A stretch of 64,000 bases of DNA. Source: Apostichopus japonicus. Taxonomy: Eukaryota > Echinodermata > Holothuroidea > Aspidochirotida > Stichopodidae. This document shows positions 1 through 10,608 of the stretch, one piece after another. The position numbers and the translations under genes were made by a program. The stretch lies in the NCBI RefSeq assembly GCF_037975245.1, contig NC_092562.1:31188554-31252553 (forward strand), given 5' to 3'. The notes beneath the pieces are model-generated. The model was not told where the DNA came from, ran no database searches, and saw nothing but the letters and a program-made list of their open reading frames with translations. Within the stretch, counting starts at the first letter, position 1, and the number at the start of each line of letters is the position of its first letter.

Positions 1-802
1 AAGGTTCTACAGTACAAATCTTTAACATACAACATGGTATCCTTGATGTATTTCAAAGTTTTTGCTAATCAAATCTATTTAAACATACAACATGCTATCC
101 TTGATGTAAGGTGAAGCCTGTAGGCAAACTGTCTAAGCTTAGTGCCACCACGGTATGGCGCGAAGCGTTCAATAAAAGTTTGGCCAAAAATGCCTCCAAG
201 ATCGCTGGAAATGGCACTTCCCAGGCCTTGTAAGTTGCATCTAAGCATTTTCTATTTGAAATTACTAGCCATATTATACCTTTATCTACTTGTTATGGGG
301 TACCTGTAACTTTATGCCAAAAAGACATTCGTCTTGTCTTTCATCATGCTATGAGCAAGGCATATACCACAAACACATACATGCACATACACACCATTTA
401 GATTGCATAGCTAACCATTGTTATTTGTACCAAAAAGTCAGTGCATGAAATATGAACATTTAAAGAATGTTATCAGTCATGAAGATTTCAGTAAACTCAA
501 CCGCCAGTCTTAACTGATTGCACAGATATATTTGTGTATTCAGTATCTCATCCCACACTACAATTTGACACATTGCGATCTTCCCTGCCTAAAGTAAATA
601 CCATCCTATAGACTCCACTGTTTTGGGCCAAAAACAGTCAAGATTGAATATCTACCCTGCAGTTAGAATGCTAGCCATACTGAATGCTAATCTTCACAAA
701 TTCATGATTAAACACAAAGTGTACTATCTCAGTGGTCAACCCAAATTTATTTTTACACAGGAAAGTAGAAGACACTTGTGTTTACAATCGGATGATGAAT
801 CC
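1..802. other. Left edge of unit 1, diverged from unit 2, no gene
   Basis: This is AT-rich non-coding sequence matching 32504-33375. Up to about 230 it differs strongly from its counterpart: many substitutions, plus loss of about 70 bp that includes most of the second unit of a 60-bp local repeat. From 230 to about 950 the difference is roughly 1-2 percent, and it then drops sharply. Short open frames here, for example at 623-805, have no recognisable domain and are judged spurious. Confidence 0.7.
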
Positions 803-1600
803 TAGGCCTTGTTCACACTTAAGAACGCACTCGCCTCAAGTCCGCAGGGACGATTATAATTCCCTTAGTGTGAACGCTCGTGTACTCTTACTTCAAGCCC
901 CCGCGTGCACTCTTAAGAATACTCCTCCTTTCAGGGTTTCTTCAATCCCTCTTGCGTTCTTAATAATTGTAATGTGAACAGTCGCGGACTTATGGTGAAC
1001 CAAGATCTTCCGATTAATTTATAATATCCGCTCTATCCAGTTGCAATTTGGCGGGTAAATTTTTAAACGTGCAATTGGCCTACCGCACCAATCTGTCTTA
1101 GTGTACAGACCAGTGAGGCAAACCTATGTTGTGCTTGTTTGTTCAAGTATCAGTGTATCACCTTTCTTAATCAAAGCACTGCCTAACGACTCCAAACTCA
1201 CAGGTTTTTGAAGAGGCCAAATTGGTAATTTTATGTTAATTTCGAAACGGATGATTTAGAATCGGTTGAAACGGCAATTACTAAAGGCTAAAACTATAAC
1301 GTAGGGCCTATCCTATAATGAAGTTAAACTAACCTATGCATAGACCTTACTAGGTCTTTAGACCTAACATTAAATGCCTTTGATGTTGGATTAGCCTCAA
1401 ATTACACATCAGCAGTAGAACAGTGACTAACAAGATCATTTGCTCATCCAATTGAAGGGTTTGTGAAGTGGTATGGATTGGGTTTGAAATTTGAATACAG
1501 TATATACTATTTATGTGCCATAACTGAACGTGATGGCGCAGTGGTGTACGGAGTGGTACGTACCAAATTACGTATTACTCCGTAAACCACTGCGCCGGGA
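803..1600. repeat. Dispersed repeat R1, copy a
   Basis: This interval is related to 5494-6335. Shared blocks include a start reading GGCCTTGTTCA, the segment CCCTTAGTGTGAACG, a stretch with CTTCAATCCCTCTTGCG, the segment ATATCCGCTCTATCCAGTT, and a later block around TACTAGGTCTTT and CATTTGAAGGGTTTG. The two copies are clearly diverged with several indels, so they are old. No coding potential was seen. The class is unknown; a non-autonomous DNA transposon is possible. Confidence 0.7.
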
Positions 1601-1646
1601 CATTCAATTATCACACATAAATAGTATACTGTATTCAAATTTCAAA
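1483..1646. repeat. Foldback palindrome (MITE-like)
   Basis: The left arm, starting TTTGAAATTTGAATACAG, is the reverse complement of the right end, differing by a 2-bp TA insertion in the left arm. Complementarity continues inward to the centre near 1565, where GGCGCAGTGGT is mirrored by ACCACTGCGCC. The whole 164-bp segment could fold into one long hairpin. It lies inside repeat R1 copy a, and that part of R1 copy b has no comparable palindrome. The core TGGCGCAGTGG resembles a pol III A-box, which may be chance. Confidence 0.8.
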
Positions 1647-3139
1647 TGAATTGTGGCAACGGCAAACCACAGGGAAATGACCTACTGTATTCACGCCTCA
1701 GTACTTGGGGGAGTTTATGCTATCAAGTAACAACTTATTAATGCTCAGTGAACTTGAGGAATGCCTTTCTATGACCAGGTTTGATCGACATGCCTGAAAT
1801 ACTTTACACAATGTACTTTGTGGTGGTTGCACAGTGGTGGTATATTGTTCAGTTCTATACCAGCACTATACAAAAAAGGACTATACAAAAAAGGTCAGCT
1901 TCACCTACCTACTGAATAGGATTTGTGTAAATAGACTGGCAAGAATCCATTCAACGCTTTTCTAGATCAAATTGTTTTGCAAAACCTTTGACAGTGAGAA
2001 CTTCCATGCAACTGTGCAAATATACCCACCTCTTTTTCTCACTTAAGCTGTTATCTATTATTGTGTTGGCAAGATTGATGAAAGACGTACCATGCATGGC
2101 TCTGTCTTTTACAAAGCTTCTGTTACACATGGCTGCCTATTTTACTTCTTTGAATTAAGTCATTATAGGAACTATATAATATCTAGTATGACTCATGGCA
2201 GCATTGTCTGTTCAAAATTTATATGTGTTTGTACAAAATGTAAACAGTTACTTAATTCTGCTTATTAAAAAATTTACTGGAATTAAATTGTTATTCACAT
2301 TAAACCTTTTTATTTCTGTAATATTAAAGCATTCGTATTCATTATGCACCAGGTTTAACTACTATAAGCAAGAGCAAGAGTTGATCCCTTCTTCTTTACC
2401 TTGCACTACCGGGGTAGAGCCTATAGATACATTGTTGCTTTGATTTCTGCACCATTGTTTTGAAGATATTAAAAATTAAAGTGAGATTTTGGTGACTGCA
2501 AATTTATGACCTAAGATATCTGAGACCTGTAGAAATTAGGTAAAACTAAGGTTAGGGAGCAGGAGGGCCATGTCCACATGCCTACCTGAACTACAGTAGG
2601 GCATTTTATATTGTGTAAGTTTGTTAAATAAAACTAAACTGTTCCTGTTAGCCACATAAAACACACATGCAGGCATACATGTGATCCCAGAGTTTACCCG
2701 CTGATATTAACATACAAGCTTTTAGCTCTCATTATAAATAGGTGGTTAATTGTTCAAGAAAGGGCTGGTACTGTTGAGTAGTGATGAAATGACATCGCAT
2801 ATTAGGTATACTTTATATTTATATGCAAATGCTCCTACTTTGAATGTTATGTAATTATATGTTGACAGAAGGGTTTCATTAACTCAACAGCAGAACACAT
2901 TTGGTTCTTAAGCTAGTAGATATTTTTAGAGTAACCTCTAGCTATGTATGTAGTTGAGTTGCAGTAGGTGAGAAGGGAGCAAGAGCGCAGTGCTAAAAAC
3001 GTTCCAAGGTGTAGTAAGGTAGATGGGAAAGTGCAGATGTGGAGTGGGAGACAGCTAAAAGAGCCTTTGTTGTTTGTAAACAAAGGCTGTTGGAGGAATG
3101 ACATCATTTGAAGCTTGGACAGATGAGAAACCAAGTATT
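1647..3139. other. Non-coding interval
   Basis: AT-rich sequence with no recognised gene. A small local duplication, CTATACAAAAAAGGA then CTATACAAAAAAGGT, lies at 1867-1896. The open frame at 2195-2443 has no domain and is probably chance. Nine bases at 2551-2559 (GTTAGGGAG) are absent from unit 2. Confidence 0.6.
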
Positions 3140-4831
3140 GACCACCTTTGAATATTTGAGTGTATCCCATATGCTCATGTAGCCAAAGATAAGCGACAGA
3201 AACTCCACTCAAAGGCAAGGATGTGTATTCTCCTGGGCTATGGAACAGAAACAAAGGGATATTGGCTGTATGATCCTCAACTAACAGTCTTTCATAGTCA
3301 AGATGTTCTGTTCAAGGAATTAAGCTATTGGGTCGAGAAGGAGCCTGATGAGCAAGAAGAAAAACAGTACATAATGATTCATTCTTCTAGTGACAAAGAA
3401 CCAGTTGCTGATGATGTACACTGAAAGTTATGACGATCAGAAAGGGAAAGAAGACAACCCGTCATTATGGAGAACAGGCTGCCCTTGCAGGTGATAAGTT
3501 GAACGAGCCAACAACTGTGACAGAAGTGATTCAAGACTAATTAGCCCAGATGAGTCCAAATGGCAGAGAGCCATGGGCAAGGTGGATGAAATCTCTATAT
3601 GACAATGATAGAGAAGTTGCCAATGGATCGAAAGGCAGTTGGCAACAAGTGGGTGTTCAAAGTCTGGTGCTGAGGGCTCAGTTGAAGGGTACGAAGCTCA
3701 ACTTGTGAAAACAGGGTTCTCTGAGACATTTGGAAATGAGAATGATGAAACCTTTTGCCCAGTGATCAAATTTGAATCACTTAGAACTGCCACAGCCTTT
3801 AGCAGTGAAGAACGGACTGAAGCTGCATCAGATGGACATGAAAACTGCCTTTTTAAATGGCAGCCTTGGAGAGACCTGTGCATACATATGTAACAGCCAG
3901 AGGGTTTTGTCGTCAATGGCCAAGAACACCTTCTATGCAAACTTAAACAAAGCATTTATGGCCTGAAGCAGTAACCCCAATGTGATTCCTGCCTCGATCT
4001 ACATGGCCTCAAAAGGAGAGGTGTTTATCATTGCCGTTTATGTTGATGATATTCTCTTGGCTGGAAAGGGTTATAAACGAATGGAACAAGTCATCTCTCG
4101 CCTATCAGTTTGAAGTGAAGTTTATAGAAGAACTCCATATTTCTTGTTATAGTGTAAATCAAGGACTGTACTAATCTGCTGTGGGCAGTTTGCTGTACCT
4201 ATCAACTATGACAAGACCAAATATAACCTATACATGAGCAGTGTGGCAAGGTTCATTGCCAATCCAACCCAGCAGAACTGTACTGTCATCAAACGTATTA
4301 TGCGTTTCTTAAAGGTTTCCTAAACTTTGCTCTAATGTACATCAAAGATGGCTCAAAGACTTCAGTGGATACTCGATCAGATGCTGAATGGGCAGAAGAT
4401 ATCGATGACCACATGTCAACCTCAGGTTATTTGTTCCAGACGAGTGGAACTGCAGTCAGCTGCAAGAGCAGAAAGCAAAAAAGTGTTGCACTCTCTACTG
4501 CGGAAGCTGAATACATGGCATTGTTGAGTGCTGCATAAGAAGCAGTTTGGTTGCAGGGACTAAACACCTACAGGTATTTGAAAAGTGAATCTACCTCGAG
4601 CTACTGTCATCTTTGAATATAACTGTTCTTCCATTCACATCGTGAAAACTCCATAGTTAATCCATGGAATAGCCAAGCACGTAGAATACCATTTTATCCG
4701 CCAACAAGATCAGAGCGCAAACATGAAGCTTGAATATTGCGGAACAGAAGAAACCGTGGTGGATATGCTCACAAAAGAATTGCAAGGGGACAAATTTAAA
4801 CAGCTGAGAAAGACTGTGGAGTCAAAGAATT
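3140..4831 (+). pseudogene. Degenerate Ty1/Copia retrotransposon, pol remnant
   Basis: Translated pieces on the plus strand follow the Copia pol order. An integrase C-terminal part lies at about 3150-3424 (motifs CILLGYGTETKGYWLYDP and VFHSQDVLF). Reverse transcriptase follows, with ETFGNENDETFCPVIKFESL near 3727-3786 and LHQMDMKTAFLNGSL near 3820. The catalytic box YVDDILLAGK is near 4040-4070. RNase H is at 4335-4538, with STSGYLFQTSGTAVS and ALSTAEAEYMAL. A C-terminal tail runs to about 4831. Frameshifts near 3800 and several stop codons break the frame, so it cannot make a working polyprotein. I found no LTRs, gag or protease, so it is a truncated relic. Copia identity rests on pol order and motifs. 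Confidence 0.9.
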
Positions 4832-5493
4832 GACTGGACCTTTTGCCTGCAATTGAATAGTTAAAATATTAAAGTAAACTACTTTTGTCGGACTGTATTT
4901 ATACTGTATCTTTGTGTTATGCGTTAGCGTTATTTTTGTTAAGTATATGAACCCTAAAAAAATTGCATTATACTGTTACTCTTTATATAAACTCTGATGT
5001 CAAAGAGCCTGTAGCAATTACTGAGAAAGTTTCATACCTGTAGTTTTATGAGAATGAAGTTCTGTACAAAGTAAACAGAAACTCAGAGCTAGCCTAGGGA
5101 GGGGTAATCACAACTTTGTTTGCAAATCAGGGCTTTTTATGTACAGGTACCACAAAAAGTATATTTAATACGTGGTAAAATAGACAAGTATTCTTGTATT
5201 GTTAGAATAGAAAAAAACATAACAATAAGACTTAATTTCAATATTTTAGAAAACTGGGACTAATTCATAAACCCTTTCCACATTTTGCACAGAAAGCAAC
5301 ACATTTTCAACAAGTTTTATGAATATCCAAGCTTTTGCTGCATATATAACACTGATATATATTTAACACAATGTGCTCATTTTGAAAAGCTTTTTTAACT
5401 ATTTCCTTGCTATTATTTGGTCAGTGACGCATTTCTTCCTTTCAGGAAGTGCTAAAGATGAGAATGTGGGGGCAATAGATCAACTTCATTTGG
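4832..5493. other. Non-coding interval after Copia relic
   Basis: AT-rich sequence, including a purine-rich stretch (CCTAGGGAGGGG) near 5092-5104. I looked for a Copia LTR here and did not find a matching copy upstream of the relic. No gene is seen. Confidence 0.5.
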
Positions 5494-6335
5494 GCCTTGT
5501 TCATGCTTCAGAACGCACCCGTACTTCTAGTCTGCATTGGTGATTCCCTTAGTGTGAACGCCAAATACTAATACTTAAAGTCCACGGGCCGTCTTAAGAA
5601 TTAGTCCTCCTTTGGGGGCTTCTTCAATCCCTCTTGCGTTTTTAATAAATATAATATGAACGGTAAGTTATATAAGTTATATAATATCCGCTCTATCCAG
5701 TTACAATTGGACGGGTATTTCTGAAGGTGCAGTAAGTAAGTGGGTTTGTTTGTAAACGTATCCAGGCAGTTGCCTTTCTTAACGAAACACTACCGAACAA
5801 GGCTATATGCGCACCCATTTCATTTTCCTTTGAGCCTATTCGACCAACACTGCTAACAAGTTACCCTAAAGGTTGTCAGACGAACACAAACTGAAAAACG
5901 TAGTCCACTTAAATGTAATAAACTTTAATTCACTGTACACCGACTGCACAGATTTTTGAAGAGACCAAAATTGGTTATTTTTTGTTTATTTCAAAACAGA
6001 TGTTTTGGGGTTCGGTTACCATGGCAATTAGTAAACCATTATGTCTAGACTGGCCAACAATGAAGTTACATCAGCCTAGGCATAGATCTTACTAGGTCTT
6101 TGGACCAAACATTAAATGACTTTGATGTTGGTTAGCCTCAAATATGACATCAGCAGTAAAACGCTGACTAGCAAGATCTTTCACTCATCCATTTGAAGGG
6201 TTTGGAAGAAATCTGAATCTGGTTTAACGTGTATAGTGGAAATGATAGTGGTATGGAGTGCTTTGAACACAGTGAGCGATGATGCAATATTGTGGGACAG
6301 TGGTGTACAGAGTAGTACTTTATTACTACTTAATA
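5494..6335. repeat. Dispersed repeat R1, copy b
   Basis: Diverged relative of 803-1600, in the same orientation, ending where the 284-bp tandem array begins. It carries its own indels, such as an extra TATAAGTTATATAA segment near 5665-5690. The two R1 copies flank the Copia relic, but they are far too long and too diverged to be assumed its LTRs. Confidence 0.65.
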
Positions 6336-7121
6336 CGAAACTCATTCGTTCTTAAATGTAAACAAGGCCTTGTTTTCACACCTAAACCCTTGCAATAAAG
6401 AAGACATTTAGTTAACTTATTTCATAAGGGACCATTGCCAAATCTAATCGCTGTCATGAAGGCGTGTGCTCACAAGGCTATTGTTCACTTCTTCAGCTTG
6501 GTTATTCACTTGAGTGATCAGCTCTCAGCTGAGACTAAGGGGAAAATGGGAAAATATAAATAGCTGATATGACCTTTTAACCCTTGCGCAGTATGTTAAT
6601 CTCACAAGCGGACTTAATACGAAACTCATTCGTTCTTCAATGTCAACAAGGCCTTGTTTTCACACCTAAACCCTTGCAATGAAAAAGAAATTTAGTTAAC
6701 TTATTTCATAAGGGACCATTGCCAAATCTAATCGCTGTCATGAAGGCGTGTGCTCACAGGCTATTGTTCACTTCTTCAGCTTGGTTATACACTTGAGTGA
6801 TCAGCTCTCAGCTGAGACTAAGGGGAAAATGGGAAAATGTAAACAGCTGATATGACCTTTTTACCCTTGCGCAGTATGTTAATCTCACAAGCGGACTTAA
6901 TACGAAACTCACTCGTTCTTGAATGTCAACAAGGCCTTGTTTTCACACCTTGTTTCCACACCTAAACCATTGCAACAAAAAAGAAATTTAGTTAAACTTA
7001 TTTCATAAGGGACCATTGCCAAATCTAATCGCTGTCATGAAGGCGTGTGCTCACAAGGCTATTGTTCACTTCTTCAGCTTGGTTATACACTTGAGTGATC
7101 AGCTCTCAGCTGAGACTAAGA
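6331..7121. repeat. 284-bp tandem array, about 2.8 units
   Basis: Units begin with TAATACGAAACTCA at 6331, 6615 and 6898, giving periods of 284 and 283 bp; the third unit ends at about 7121. Each unit contains AAGGCCTTGTTTTCACACC, GGACCATTGCCAAATCTAATC and GATCAGCTCTCAGCTGAGAC. Unit 3 has a small internal duplication around CACACCTTGTTTCCACACC. No open frame was seen; this is minisatellite-like intronic DNA. Confidence 0.95.
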
Positions 7122-9871
7122 TTTAATGAGGAGGGGGGCAGTCTATGACATCATTGGTGTGGACAATGAACTTTTTTGTTTAGGACCGAGATGAATAACA
7201 TTTAGTTTTGTATAATGATTAAGTTTCACAGGTTAACTTTTTCTGGTCTAAAGCTATCAAGGCATCAACAATCGATTCAAGTTTATTTTGTTTGTACGAT
7301 TGTGTCGCATTAGTGCACAGTTTTTTAAAGCCTATTTGTAATGCAGTATGCCAGTAGGCTTTAGTGTATTATAGGTTGGCATTTGGAAGTTGTATCTATT
7401 TTGTACAGTCAAGTAACATGGTAGTAGTTAGGTCCCTGGTGACTTGATAAATAGTTTTGTAATAGCCTAATTAAGTGACTGACGAATGATCACCAAAGAT
7501 GCATGACTGATATCAAATAAATCAGCAAAATCACTTAGATCAGGATATCAGTGACTACAAAAACAGCGGTTGTTATTTATGTTGTTTTCTTACTTATTTC
7601 AAACAGAAGAATTGACAACGTTAACAAGCACCAGACACTGCCAAACCCAATACGCTTTGTACGTGTGCAAATAACAATATGATTTACACACTGACACTGT
7701 TCGCGGAAGAAAACGTGCATAGCATCTTGAACTTGTTGTAGGTTGACTTTCGACATAGGTCGGACCACTGATTACTATAGAAAATGAGATGGTTGGACTA
7801 CAGGAGTAAATATACAATGTTTTCTCCGCCTACCGTGCCAAAAATTAAGAGGAGTCTGTTATCTATGAGCAGAGGCTAGGCTAGTAGATTGTCATCATAG
7901 CAGAGTTCAAGTTACGTTTGCTGTTGCAATGGCGGAACAAGTTACAGTAAAGGAACTTATTTTTATTCTTCTACTGCATGTCATGTAACATGAGATTTTA
8001 TGATAACTTAGTGTTTAATGGGCACCGCAGATGGCAAATATGACCCTCTGTGATATTTATGTTTGTATATGTTCACATGTTTAGGTTATATACCCAGACT
8101 GGCACATGTATTGTAAGCTTTGGAGCCTATCGGGTTATATTACACTTAGGCTGTATGTGTTAGTGACTGTAGGGGTGTTCGCTTATAGCGCCCTCGGATA
8201 GTCCTCACCGAAGCATTGTTTTAAAATGGCCACGCCCATGTGTCGCTAAACGTAATTGTTGCACACATAACAGTGTAGGCGTTGGTACTGACTTGTTTCC
8301 CACCGGATCTTAGTCAATTGTTTCAGTAATGTTTAGGATAAGTTGAAATGGACCAAATGTTTATCAAATTTTGAGCTGCCATTTATATTAGGGAAAAATC
8401 CCCATATGTTGGGTAATACAGTTGGAAACAAAAGTTAGGGTAATATGAAAGTGAGCCCCCAGTGATGTTCCATTTGATGCATATATGTCAAAGGGTAAAC
8501 TGCTCATGTATTGTTGTATTTTCCAGTTATCATTGTGTCCGAGGAACATCACCTAGATATGTCTAAGATCAATGTTAGCTCACTTAGCCAACTTAAAGTC
8601 GCTTTCCAAATTATATCTAATAAATTAAAGAAGTGCCTATGATGAATGGTGAGGCTACATTGCTTCTTATACCATTAGAAACTATTCAAGTGGTTTTCTT
8701 GTTTTCTTCTTTCACATTTAGAGCTCGCTAGAGGGGAGAGTTAATTCACTGCTTGCCAAGTAAACCAATCTTTGACTGGTCATTTGTGTCACCCTATCTC
8801 CACCATGGGTGTCACCACATGGACAACCTTACCACTCCCGGCTTTACATATATGTATAACCAGTCACACGCTTTAAAAAAAAAATAGAAAGATGGATCGA
8901 GTTCATAACATTGGCACGGAACTGAGATCGTTTCGAAAACGAGACTCTGGACTAACAGTGTTTTGTTCACAGCTATATGGTAGCCTATTATACGCTATAA
9001 GTATTCATTTGCACTGCAAAAGTAACTTAACAAGAGAAAAAGTGAGTCGATGATTATTTGCAGGGTAAGCTGTAACTATTGCAATCTGTGAGGTGGTGTT
9101 CTCTGTATTGGTGATTTTTGTTTCGAATTTGCAATTATATTAATTTGAAATATAAAGTGAGATATAAAAAAGTTTTGTAAACCTGTGGCATGGGGTGCTC
9201 AATGCATGGAGGTAACGGTAGTTGCAACGATCTACGATTCTGAGCCTAGGCTAGGCCAAAAATCTTCATGTAACCATGACATTGATCCGACCTTTCCTTA
9301 GCCTATTCAATTCTGATAAGTTCCACCCATATGGTGCCTTAACGTACTGTTCATTTTCAAAGAGACTACCACTCAATCGCAAACAAAAGCGTAAATCAGC
9401 AAGGCCTATTGTAACCCTTATGAAAGGATGCTAGCAACCACTGCTGACTGTGGAAGCACTCTAAACATGCAAACAGACTCAAGCTCCGCCCACTCTGCAT
9501 ATTACTGAGAGCCAGTAGAGCTGTGGTCATGCTTAACTGATTTCAATGAATATACAATAGACGCTCACACGCGATTAGATTTGGCAATGTTCCCTAAAGA
9601 GATTTATAACTTGAGCTCAATCATACATATGACTACAAACTTGAAAGCCAATGACCTATTGAAACCACAAGACTGTTGCCATTTATATTTCAATCTTAAC
9701 CCAAAATTCCTTTCTTCACTAAAAACTACCACTGATAGTAACAGAGAGAATACAATATTGCATAAATAAATCTACAACAATTCAACATAGTGGAGGGCAG
9801 GAGAACCAGCGGCAGCCATTTGCGGAACAGCTACACGTACCCGAATACACAATGCACATACTTTGAATATG
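7122..9871. other. Non-coding interval
   Basis: No recognisable exon or transposon protein was found on either strand. Open frames at 7577-7817 (minus) and 9581-9769 (plus) lack domain signatures and plausible splice structure. The interval is part of the roughly 10-kb stretch downstream of the last Ig-like exon of unit 1. Confidence 0.55.
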
Positions 9872-9971
9872 CAATACACATACCCTGAATACAAAAAACA
9901 AAACGGGAGAGGCACTGCTCCCAATACACATACCCCGAATACACAATACAAAACGGGAGAGGCACTGCTCC
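9872..9971. repeat. 50-bp tandem repeat, two units
   Basis: Units 9872-9921 and 9922-9971 both contain CAATACACATACCC followed by AAACGGGAGAGGCACTGCTC. The repetition explains the overlapping small open frames seen on both strands here, which should not be read as genes. Confidence 0.9.
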
Positions 9972-10192
9972 CAAACATTCCCCAAAAGCCTTCCCAATTC
10001 ATAAAGGATACTTATAGGGCTACGCACAAAATATGTCCAAATATTCTTTCTTCTGAAAACACCAAGAAAGGTGCAGATTACAACAGTTCCGAGTGAATTA
10101 TTGGATCAAAAAGAATCCAAGCAGGAAACGAACATTCTAAACACTTTGAGTGGTAGAATGATAAAGGAATTGACCGGAAGGTCTACTATACT

Positions 10193-10240
10193 CTACTCTA
10201 GGCACTATCTACTCTAGGTACTGTCTACTCTAGGCACTGT
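10193..10240. repeat. 16-bp tandem repeat, three units
   Basis: Three exact-length units, CTACTCTAGGCACTAT, CTACTCTAGGTACTGT and CTACTCTAGGCACTGT, lie end to end about 110 bp downstream (minus strand) of the Ig-like exon at 10348-10608. Confidence 0.95.
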
Positions 10241-10347
10241 AGTATGAGAGTGCTAATATTGTGAGGAGACAGCAAAGTGAGGAAAAAGTAAATATGAAGA
10301 AACCTATATTAGTATATATAAGATGTGAAAATCAACAAAATACCCAC

Positions 10348-10608
10348 CTCTGACAATAACATTCATAATGGCATGGACTTGTTTACTGTATGCACCCTGT
10401 TCCTGGCTCTCAAAGACAACAGATTTCAAAGCACTAGCATCACCACAAGATGTCTTTCCAAAACAAGAGCTGCCTGTTGACCCGTCTGGATCCCTACCTC
10501 CATCTCTCCTCCAACGAAGGCTTGCCGTATCTACGCTTGACTCAACCATGACAGTCACGTTATCGCCCATTGATGCACCAGTGGAATACTCCAAAGCTTT
10601 AATAGTTG
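10348..10608 (-). CDS. Ig-like exon 3 of Tie-like receptor ectodomain, unit 1
   Basis: This 261-bp internal exon encodes 87 codons. The acceptor TTTCTTTTCAG precedes 10608 and the donor GAG|GTGGGT follows 10348; a GTATTT donor six bases on is also possible. Both ends are phase 1. The product reads like a beta-sandwich Ig-like domain: GDNVTVMVESS (strand B region), LRWRRDGG (tryptophan of the core) and QGAYSKQVHAIMNVIVRG (the G-x-Y strand F). The usual strand B and F cysteines are missing; two cysteines lie instead in the central loop (SSCFGKTSC). The role is presumably extracellular ligand or adhesion contact. It is the last exon I can see in the unit 1 series, and no transmembrane or kinase exon follows down to position 1. 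Confidence 0.75.

Noticed and set aside
2913-3254. 113-codon minus-strand open frame
   Set aside because: Overlaps the antisense of the Copia integrase fragment and shows no domain.
803-6335. R1 copies as LTRs of the Copia relic
   Set aside because: They are strongly diverged, lie 1.5 kb and 0.7 kb from the relic and lack TG...CA ends, so LTR status is not supported.
9772-10096. Overlapping open frames on both strands
   Set aside because: Explained by the 50-bp tandem repeat, which extends open frames by repetition.
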